From Syntrophomonadaceae bacterium (GTDB lineage Bacteria; Bacillota; Dethiobacteria; DTU022), in assembly GCA_003554615.1 (NCBI GenBank), contig PWGX01000002.1:1-37533 (forward strand): a stretch of DNA of 37,533 nt, written 5' to 3'. How positions within the stretch are numbered: position 1 is the first letter of the stretch; every line of letters starts with the position of its first letter. The translations under genes were made by a program, and so were the position numbers. Below the pieces are notes generated by a model. The model was not told the origin of the DNA, did not search any database, and worked only from the letters and a program-made list of their open reading frames with translations. Below, one piece after another: positions 32,116-37,533 of this stretch.

Positions 32116-32952
32116 ATGGTTTTAAAAGCCCGGCTGCCGATCCTGGTTTCCGTCCCCCACGGAGGGCTGCAAATACCGCCGGAAGTAAAAAAAATGTGCC
32201 GCCTGAAGGCGACTGACATTCTCAGGGATGGCGATACCTGGTCCGGGTACCTGTATGATCTGGGAAGCAGCATGTATGTCTGCCATTCTTTCCCGGTGGC
32301 CCGGGCAGTGCTTGATGTCAACCGGGCCCCTGATGAGCGGCCTCCTGAAAATCCTGACGGTGTAGTGAAGACCTTTACCGTCGATTACCTTCCAATTTGG
32401 AAAGAACCTTCAGGCCTTCCCCCCGGGCTCACGGAAGCTCTGCTCGAAAACTATTATTCCCCTTATCATAACTACCTGGAGGCGGCTGCTTATAACCGCA
32501 ATATCATTTTGGGCCTGGATTGCCATACCATGCTGGAAAGGGAGCCGCGAATTAAAGGCGGAGGGGAAACCGGAAGGAAACGTCCCCTGGTCTGCCTCAG
32601 CAACCGGGGCGGTAAAGACGGCGAGGAGCTGGATGAGCCGGTAACCGCTCCGCCCGGTTTGCTGCGGGCCCTGGCAGAGATCCTGGAGCGCTGCCTGAAG
32701 GATATAACCGGCGAATGGGAAGGGTTGGCCGTTTCTCTAAATGATCCTTTTCGGGGCGGTTATATAACTAAAAAACACGGCCACGAAGGTTATATTCCCT
32801 GGATTCAGGTCGAATTTAACCGTTCCCTTTACCTGCTCAACAGGCCCCGCAGGATTGTCCCCTCTCGGGAGGCGTTATGGCGTATAAACAGGCTCAGGGA
32901 TTGTTTTACCGGAAGCCTGGAAGAACTTTTTTCCCCGGGCCGGGTGTTTTAA
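32116..32952 (+). CDS. N-formylglutamate amidohydrolase-family protein
   Basis: This 278-residue hydrolase of the N-formylglutamate amidohydrolase family is related to zinc carboxypeptidase-like folds. It has the metal-site motif VSVPHGG at the N-terminus, the family signature DVNRAPDERPP, and the GLDCHTM and FNRSLYL segments. In histidine catabolism the family releases formate from N-formylglutamate; distant members act on other amides. No hut genes are nearby. ATG 32116 follows GGAGGATT, which rules out the longer ORF-track start. Family assignment is firm, substrate less so. Confidence 0.82.
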   Translation: MVLKARLPILVSVPHGGLQIPPEVKKMCRLKATDILRDGDTWSGYLYDLGSSMYVCHSFPVARAVLDVNRAPDERPPENPDGVVKTFTVDYLPIWKEPSGLPPGLTEALLENYYSPYHNYLEAAAYNRNIILGLDCHTMLEREPRIKGGGETGRKRPLVCLSNRGGKDGEELDEPVTAPPGLLRALAEILERCLKDITGEWEGLAVSLNDPFRGGYITKKHGHEGYIPWIQVEFNRSLYLLNRPRRIVPSREALWRINRLRDCFTGSLEELFSPGRVF

Positions 32953-33148
32953 AATTTATTACTGTGCTCTTCGAAATAAAGCCCCTGTATCATTTACGGA
33001 CATCGGATGTTATAATTGTATTAACACTCGGGCACATTGGAAACCATCTCTTTGATTTCACTAGACCATTAGGTGATTGCTGTTAAAATTTTAACTTTAA
33101 GCAGGTGCGCGAGAAAGACCATGTTTCTTAAAATGGAGGTGATTACAG

Positions 33149-33424
33149 GTGGATAAGAAAGAATATCAGGAAAAACTGGAAGCTCAGATTAAAGAATGGC
33201 AGGCAGAAGTTGAAAAACTGAAAGCACAGGCTCAGAAAAAAGGAGCAGAAACAAAACTTGAATACCAGGACCGGATCAAGGAACTGGAGCAAAGGGTAGA
33301 GAAACAGAGAGAGAAGCTGGACGCAATGAAAGGCGCAGGCGAAGACAAGTGGAAAGAAATCAAAAAGGAAATAGAAAAAGAGACTAACGAAATCAAGGCC
33401 CAGCTAAAAGATCTCTTTTCCTAG
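33149..33424 (+). CDS. Small coiled-coil protein
   Basis: This 91-residue protein is almost entirely charged (Lys, Glu, Gln), with heptad spacing of hydrophobic residues throughout (for example WQAEVEKLKAQAQKK and IKELEQRVEKQREKL). It has no signal peptide or membrane segment, so it is probably a cytoplasmic rod or oligomerising protein. The GTG start has GGAGGTG upstream. A strong terminator follows, so it is a single-gene transcript. I do not recognise a named family; function unknown. Confidence 0.72.
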   Translation: MDKKEYQEKLEAQIKEWQAEVEKLKAQAQKKGAETKLEYQDRIKELEQRVEKQREKLDAMKGAGEDKWKEIKKEIEKETNEIKAQLKDLFS

Positions 33425-33457
33425 TAACTTAACAACATAAGTTGGCTTAATCATGGA

Positions 33458-33498
33458 GGACAGCATCCCGGTATAAGCCGGGATTGTCCTTTATTTTT
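33458..33498 (+). terminator. Intrinsic terminator after the coiled-coil gene
   Basis: ATCCCGG and CCGGGAT form a seven-base GC-rich stem with a six-base loop. It is extended by GGACA/TGTCC across a two-base bulge and followed by TTTATTTTT. It is a convincing Rho-independent terminator between this gene and the MFS gene. Confidence 0.85.
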
Positions 33499-33515
33499 GG
33501 AGGCGGCATAAATAG

Positions 33516-34844
33516 ATGGCAGCAAATCAATCTAACAACCAGGGCAGCCTGTTTCGGCTGGTGTTCGGGTCAGTGTTTATGCTCAATGCCGCTATCTTTT
33601 TCTTCCAGGCCCTGACCAAAAACCTTTTCCAGCCCCTGCTTTTACCCCTGCGGGAAGCCTTTTTAATTGACAATACCCAGGCCGGTTTGCTGGTTACCCT
33701 GGTTTTTTTCGGTTATGCCCTGGCCCGGTTCCCCTCAGGCGTGATAGCCGATCATATTGGATGTACTAAAACTGTTCTGATTGGCAGCGCCGCAATGGCC
33801 TTTTCTTTTATTGGTGTTTCCATTTCCCCGAATTACCCGGTCCTGGCCCTGCTGACCTTTATCCTTGGAGTCAGCAGCGGCATATACGTAACGGCGGGGT
33901 ATACCCTGGCGGTGATAATCGGCTCCCGCCGGAGGGCGGCTACCGCTACGGCAGCCTTTGAATCATTCGGCATAATGGCCGGAATTATTTCGCCTCTTTT
34001 GGTAACCCTGTTTGTCCTGTTCCTGAGCTGGCAGCTGCTTTTTATTTTAACTGGACTGGTTCTGATTGTGGTAACCCTGCTTTTTTTCCGGACCCGCAAC
34101 CGTTCTATCCGATTTGAAAAGGAATACGAAGCAGAAAATGGCATTGATCCCGGCCGGCGCGATCAAAACCTGCAGCCTAAGGCAAAGCAGAAAAACAGCT
34201 TCAAAAAAATATACCGGGACCTTTCTTATTCAGCGGCAATATTTCGCGATCCCCTGATCAAGCGCTTTATAATCTGGAGCACCCTTGTCGGCGGCCTGGG
34301 GGCGCTATCCTGGACGGGAATTAATTCTTTTATTCCCACCTTCCTGGTTGAGGAAAGAGGCTACAGCTACGATGTTGCAAACAGCATGTTTATTACCGTG
34401 GCCATCGCCGGCCTGGCGGCAAAGGTTGGCATAGGCTGGCTGGCTGATCGCTTTGGCAATAACCCGGTCTTGTTTTTTAACCTTGTCTTTAGCATAGCAT
34501 CATTTATAACTCTTACTGTTGTTGACGGGTATCTGCAGATTTTGATCGTTCTGGCCTTGCTGGGAGCGATGTGTTTAAATACCAATACCTTGATCAATTC
34601 CTACGTTTTGCGCCATATGCCGCCTCGCTACCAGGGAGCCGGTTTTGGCCTCTTCAGCACCGCTTATACGGCCATCTACAGCCTCGGCCCTTATTTTACC
34701 GGCTTCCTGTCCGATTTTACCGGTTTAAGCAGGGCCATCCAGCTCAGTTCAATCGGAGCGGTCCTGGCGGCCCTGTTGATATTGACCGCCGGTCATTTTG
34801 TGCCAGGCCGACTGGTAAGTGAGATTGCTTCTGTTCACAGGTGA
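33516..34844 (+). CDS. Major facilitator superfamily transporter
   Basis: This 442-residue protein has about 12 membrane helices. The MFS loop motif appears as ARFPSGVIADHIGCTK, and its second-half repeat as AKVGIGWLADRFGNNP. A longer hydrophilic loop in the middle (around residues 190-230) is rich in charged residues. The general look is of a metabolite:proton symporter or anion porter, but the substrate is not identifiable. GGAGGCGGC precedes the ATG. The rhodanese lipoprotein gene follows after 25 bases, perhaps in the same transcript. Confidence 0.87.
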   Translation: MAANQSNNQGSLFRLVFGSVFMLNAAIFFFQALTKNLFQPLLLPLREAFLIDNTQAGLLVTLVFFGYALARFPSGVIADHIGCTKTVLIGSAAMAFSFIGVSISPNYPVLALLTFILGVSSGIYVTAGYTLAVIIGSRRRAATATAAFESFGIMAGIISPLLVTLFVLFLSWQLLFILTGLVLIVVTLLFFRTRNRSIRFEKEYEAENGIDPGRRDQNLQPKAKQKNSFKKIYRDLSYSAAIFRDPLIKRFIIWSTLVGGLGALSWTGINSFIPTFLVEERGYSYDVANSMFITVAIAGLAAKVGIGWLADRFGNNPVLFFNLVFSIASFITLTVVDGYLQILIVLALLGAMCLNTNTLINSYVLRHMPPRYQGAGFGLFSTAYTAIYSLGPYFTGFLSDFTGLSRAIQLSSIGAVLAALLILTAGHFVPGRLVSEIASVHR

Positions 34845-34869
34845 TTATTTCCGATTGGAGGTTCATCCA

Positions 34870-35274
34870 ATGAAAAAGGTTTTGCTAATATTCATGCTAA
34901 TCCTGTCCACACTTTTCTTCGTTTCATGTGCTGCTGAAACCGGGCCGGAGCCGGCAGCAGGAGGTGAATATATTAGGATTGATGCCGCTGAAGCAAAAGA
35001 AATGATGGAAAGTGAAGATGTAATTATCCTTGATGTCCGCACCGAGGAGGAATTTGAAGAACAACGCATTGAGGGCGCTATTTTGATCCCCGACTATGAA
35101 ATAGAAGAACTGGCTGAAGATAAACTGCCTGACAAAGATGCGACTATCCTGGTTTACTGCCGGACCGGCAGGCGCAGCGAACTCGCCTCAAGGGCCTTAA
35201 TTGAAATGGGCTATAAAAATGTTTATGACTTCGGAGGCATTGTGGACTGGGACTATGATATTATTGGCGAATAA
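34870..35274 (+). CDS. Rhodanese-domain lipoprotein
   Basis: This 134-residue exported protein has an N-terminal signal peptide (MKKVLLIFMLILSTLFFVSC) with a lipobox cysteine at residue 20. A single rhodanese domain then starts with RIDAAEAKEMM and has VIILDVRTEEEFEEQRIEGA. The active-site loop is YCRTGRRS, with the catalytic cysteine that accepts sulfane sulfur. It would sit on the outer face of the membrane. ATG 34870 has TTGGAGG upstream; the ORF-track start at 34819 lies inside the MFS gene. Possible roles are sulfur transfer or thiosulfate handling outside the cell. Confidence 0.9.
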   Translation: MKKVLLIFMLILSTLFFVSCAAETGPEPAAGGEYIRIDAAEAKEMMESEDVIILDVRTEEEFEEQRIEGAILIPDYEIEELAEDKLPDKDATILVYCRTGRRSELASRALIEMGYKNVYDFGGIVDWDYDIIGE

Positions 35275-35330
35275 TAATCTATAAACATTATTTGGTCATG
35301 TCCGGCTGAGACTTTAATAAAAAGAAAAAC

Positions 35331-35348
35331 AAGCATTATATTATGCTT
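35331..35348. repeat. Inverted repeat upstream of the EamA gene
   Basis: AAGCAT (35331-35336) and ATGCTT (35343-35348) flank an AT-rich six-base centre, about 30 bases before the EamA start. It may be an operator or a chance AT palindrome. Confidence 0.35.
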
Positions 35349-35379
35349 AATATCTGGAAATAGGTGTAATCAATTTACA

Positions 35380-36294
35380 ATGGGTGGATTTTTTGCTTTA
35401 CTGGCAGCGCTTTGCTTTACCCTTGACAGTATTTTAATCCGTATAGGATTAACGGAAGATAATTCCGGCAATGTATGGGAAATTCGTTTAGTCAGCATGT
35501 CGATGACCCTGGGTATGTTTGTCATGGCAGCTGCTATTGCAGAAGTTTTGGGCTTTAATATTATCCGGGAATTCAAAGCGCTTTCACTTGAAATTTTGTT
35601 AATCCTTATTTTATCCGGTATTATGGGTCCTTTGCTTGGATTGCTTCTTTTAACTACCGCGGTTGCTCAGGTAGGATCTTCCCATGCTTCAGCTCTGTGG
35701 GGAGGTTCAAATCCACTGTTTGCAACTTTGTTTGCTTATGTTGTTCTGAGCGAAACGCCTGATTTAATTGGAAAGTTATCTGTTTTGATGATTATTGCCG
35801 GGATAGTCGTTGTCGGATATCCCCGCCACGCTGGGACTATTATGCTTATGAAAAAAACAAAACTTGCAGGAGGTATTATCGCAATACTGTCCGGGCTATG
35901 TGTTGCTTTTTCACAGATTGGCAGGGGCATGGCTTTAGATATCGGAGCAACTCCAAATACAGCTTTTTTTGTATTCCAGGCTACAGCTTTAACAGTTATA
36001 GCCATGGTTTGCTTTAGAAAAACTGTAAATTTTGGCATGCTCAAGCGCATAAGCCGTAAAAGCATTTACTTTTACTTAGGAGCGGGTATATGTAATTTTG
36101 TTGGAGCTTACAGCCTTTTAATGGCGTTTACATTAATTCCGGTTTGGCATGCTGTTGCCATCAGGAATATCCAACCGGTATTTGCAGTTATATTGTCGTT
36201 TATATTATTGAAACAAATCGATATAATTAATATCCGCTTGATATTGGGCGCCTTTCTAGTAACTGCAGGAGTAGTTGTATTAAACTTATACTGA
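35380..36294 (+). CDS. EamA/DMT-family transporter
   Basis: This 304-residue transporter has ten predicted membrane helices in two EamA repeats, each beginning with a pattern like FFALLAALCFTLDSILIR and GGIIAILSGLCVAFSQIGRG. The family exports amino acids, nucleosides or other metabolites; substrate unknown. The ribosome site (AGGTG) is weak and distant. From here rightward codons are clearly more AT-rich than in the rest of the window. The SDR gene follows after 21 bases, so the two are probably one operon. Confidence 0.87.
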   Translation: MGGFFALLAALCFTLDSILIRIGLTEDNSGNVWEIRLVSMSMTLGMFVMAAAIAEVLGFNIIREFKALSLEILLILILSGIMGPLLGLLLLTTAVAQVGSSHASALWGGSNPLFATLFAYVVLSETPDLIGKLSVLMIIAGIVVVGYPRHAGTIMLMKKTKLAGGIIAILSGLCVAFSQIGRGMALDIGATPNTAFFVFQATALTVIAMVCFRKTVNFGMLKRISRKSIYFYLGAGICNFVGAYSLLMAFTLIPVWHAVAIRNIQPVFAVILSFILLKQIDIINIRLILGAFLVTAGVVVLNLY

Positions 36295-36315
36295 TATTTC
36301 AAAGAGGAGATTTTT

Positions 36316-37089
36316 ATGGATCTTGAGGGAAAAGTTGCTTTAATCACAGGGGGAGGTAAAGGGTTGGGTAGAGAAATATCCAAATGTTTAGCCCAAAAGG
36401 GCGCTAACTTAGTGCTTGTAGCCCGAGATAAAGATCTCCTCGAAATTTTAGCAGAAGAAGTAAAATTATTTGGAGGTAAAGCTTTAGTTTGCCCAGGCGA
36501 TATATCACAAGAAATAGTGGTAGAAAAGTCAGTACAAAAAGCATTGGAATCCTTTGGTAAAATTGATATCTTAGTAAATAATGCAGGAATTATGGGACCG
36601 AATGATCCAATTAAAGATATCATTTTAAAAGATTGGGAGCGAACGATGTCGGTGAACTTAACTTCTTCTTTTCTCTACATCAAAAATGTAATTCCAATTA
36701 TGGCCAAACTTAAACGCGGCTCTATTATTAATATTTCTTCCTTATCCGGGGTCAAAGGGGTTGTGAATCGTAGCCCGTATTGTGCTTCCAAGTGGGCCAT
36801 GATCGGTATGTCTAAAGCTGTAGCCCAGGAAGTAGGGCAATATAATATAAGAGTAAATGTAGTTTGCCCCGGTGCTGTTGAGGGGGAGCGTATTAATCAG
36901 GTTATTAATAAGAGAGCAAAAGACCACAATATTTCATATGAGGAAATGATCGAAAAGACTATCGAAGACACACCTTTAAGAAGAATGGTATCTCCAGGAG
37001 AAGTAGCTTCAGTTGTAGCTTTTTTGGCCAGTGACAACTCATCTGGAATTACAGGAGAAGAGATTGTTGTTTCTGCAGGACGAAGGTAA
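36316..37089 (+). CDS. SDR-family oxidoreductase (FabG-like)
   Basis: This 257-residue NAD(P)-dependent short-chain dehydrogenase has a Rossmann dinucleotide site TGGGKGLGR (about residues 11-19), the structural NNAG motif, a catalytic serine in NISSLSG, and YCASK with the active-site Tyr and Lys. The C-terminus ITGEEIVVSAGRR is typical of FabG-like enzymes. AAAGAGGAG precedes the ATG. It may act on a 3-oxoacyl, sugar or alcohol substrate; the window gives no further clue. It shares the AT-rich composition of the EamA gene upstream. Confidence 0.92.
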   Translation: MDLEGKVALITGGGKGLGREISKCLAQKGANLVLVARDKDLLEILAEEVKLFGGKALVCPGDISQEIVVEKSVQKALESFGKIDILVNNAGIMGPNDPIKDIILKDWERTMSVNLTSSFLYIKNVIPIMAKLKRGSIINISSLSGVKGVVNRSPYCASKWAMIGMSKAVAQEVGQYNIRVNVVCPGAVEGERINQVINKRAKDHNISYEEMIEKTIEDTPLRRMVSPGEVASVVAFLASDNSSGITGEEIVVSAGRR

Positions 37090-37092
37090 TAG

Positions 37093-37106
37093 TTTTAGGC
37101 CTAAAA
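37093..37106. repeat. Perfect 14-base palindrome after the SDR gene
   Basis: TTTTAGGCCTAAAA is fully self-complementary and lies just after the SDR stop codon. As it has no loop it would not make a normal terminator, so a protein-binding site or chance is more likely. Confidence 0.4.
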
Positions 37107-37412
37107 GCCGTATAAACGGTAAAAGTAAAAGGTAAAATAAACGGGATGAATTTCGGCCAATAAAAACGGATAATTTTATCCATTCTCTGGAATTTTGTTT
37201 ATCCGATGGGGTTAATAGTTAGGACTGAAGGCATATCCAGGTATGATAAGTAATGGAGGGAATACAGGGAGGCTGTGACATACGATCACAAACCTGAGGC
37301 TGGATTACCTGTTCACATGGTTTGCCTGATATATAAAAAACAGTTACCGATAAATTGGAAGGCTTGCTGTTAAAAGAATGATGAAAAATTTTCTGTTCGC
37401 TCAATAATGCGC

Positions 37413-37459
37413 AATAAAAGGAGTTTGAGGTAATCATATAACCCCAAACTCCTTTTATT
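37413..37459 (-). terminator. Terminator of the tRNA-Pro gene (bidirectional)
   Basis: AATAAAAGGAGTTTG (37413-37427) and CAAACTCCTTTTATT (37445-37459) form a perfect 15-base stem around a GG/CC-containing loop. On the minus strand it directly follows the CCA end of the tRNA fragment and ends in TTTTATT. The same structure would also stop transcription coming from the left. Confidence 0.85.
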
Positions 37460-37461
37460 AT

Positions 37462-37507
37462 TGGTCGGAGCGGCCGGATTTGAACCGGCGACCTCTTGGT
37501 CCCGAAC
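37462..37507 (-). tRNA. 3' fragment of tRNA-Pro(CGG), probable attachment site
   Basis: Read on the minus strand this is the 3' part of a proline tRNA: anticodon loop TTCGGGA (anticodon CGG), 3' anticodon strand CCAAG, variable loop AGGTC, T-arm GCCGG-TTCAAAT-CCGGC, acceptor strand CGCTCCG, discriminator A and encoded CCA. The 5' anticodon strand that should read CTTGG instead reads TGGAG, and nothing further upstream resembles a D-arm or the complementary acceptor CGGAGCG. The match ends at about 37507. A tRNA 3' fragment with its own terminator is what integration of a tyrosine-recombinase element leaves behind. It is not a functional tRNA as seen. Confidence 0.82.
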
Positions 37508-37533
37508 TCCATTTTTTAATGGTAACAATGAGA
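37508..37533. mobile_element. Possible start of an integrated element, truncated by the window
   Basis: Sequence to the right of the tRNA fragment no longer matches a tRNA and begins with the inverted repeat CCATT-TTTT-AATGG. If the fragment is an attachment site, this is the end of the element, with its integrase and the intact tRNA-Pro beyond the window. Only 26 bases are visible. Confidence 0.4.

Larger units (their letters stand above)
37090..37461. other. AT-rich 372-base region between the SDR gene and the tRNA fragment
   Basis: It contains a perfect palindrome TTTTAGGCCTAAAA (37093-37106), a set of competing short hairpins with GGATAA/TTATCC (37168-37173 with 37176-37181 or 37199-37204), and a bidirectional terminator at its right end. 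A plus-strand frame from about 37254 to 37373 reads WREYREAVTYDHKPEAGLPV, a protein-like stretch preceded by an in-frame stop. It could be a decayed gene remnant, with low confidence. No intact gene is seen. Confidence 0.5.

Noticed and set aside
37219-37512. 97-residue minus-strand ORF
   Set aside because: Its first 20 residues are a translation of the tRNA fragment and the next part runs through the terminator, so it is not a real gene.
1-37533. CRISPR array, insertion sequence or transposase gene
   Set aside because: No regularly spaced repeats and no transposase-like protein were seen in any frame; the only mobile-element evidence is the tRNA fragment at the right edge.
37462-37533. Group I intron interrupting the tRNA-Pro anticodon loop
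   Set aside because: It cannot be fully excluded because the upstream part is outside the window, but no intron core is visible and the break lies in the anticodon stem, so an integration site explains it better.

Overview
The window looks like a chromosomal segment from an anaerobic member of the Firmicutes, probably a Clostridia-type lineage. The evidence is strong AGGAGG-type ribosome sites, frequent TTG and GTG starts, sigma-A style promoters, an LL-diaminopimelate aminotransferase (dapL) lysine route, a HutP homologue, a PerR-type regulator beside a class II superoxide reductase, and a HydB/HydC-like NADH-oxidising iron-sulfur flavoprotein module. No species can be named. The apolipoprotein N-acyltransferase gene is unusual for a typical monoderm Firmicute. 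Base composition is moderate over most of the window and visibly more AT-rich from about 35.3 kb to the right end.

Layout. 1-5.2 kb: the 3' part of a permease gene, an amidase, then on the minus strand a pair of half-size Gate-domain membrane proteins, an M50 site-2 protease with CBS domains, and queG. 5.3-11.2 kb: an operon behind a consensus promoter encoding a NuoE-like subunit, a NuoF/HydB-like subunit, a short NuoG/HydA-N-terminus-like ferredoxin subunit with no H-cluster domain, and a glutamate-synthase-like FMN protein lacking both the glutaminase domain and the usual 3Fe-4S cysteine motif. It ends against a convergent IclR regulator gene. This is the most interesting locus: a candidate NADH-linked, possibly electron-bifurcating complex of unknown substrate.

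11.3-19.7 kb: a DUF2007-like protein, a PAP2 phosphatase, a Tat export set (tatA, tatA, tatC), mobA and a CofE-like ligase, convergent with lnt. These are followed by a MarR regulator whose reading frame has no ordinary start codon, a DUF4349 lipoprotein, and hutP. 19.8-26.6 kb: a prokaryotic RING/zinc-ribbon membrane protein; a minus-strand oxidative-stress and metal block (superoxide reductase, ZIP transporter, PerR/Fur regulator, and an orphan DNA methyltransferase directly behind perR); an IscU/NifU-type scaffold with a zinc-ribbon/winged-helix partner; an MFS transporter; and a DUF3786 protein.

26.8-35.3 kb: a compact lysine/diaminopimelate operon (dapB-dapA-dapL-lysA), then a TspO-related membrane protein, an N-formylglutamate amidohydrolase-like protein, a small coiled-coil protein, a second MFS transporter and a rhodanese lipoprotein. 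35.3-37.5 kb: an EamA exporter and an SDR oxidoreductase in AT-rich DNA. The window ends on the 3' portion of a tRNA-Pro(CGG) gene on the minus strand with its terminator. The 5' half of that tRNA is replaced by unrelated sequence, which is the signature of an integration site, so a mobile element probably begins at about 37,508 and continues beyond the window.
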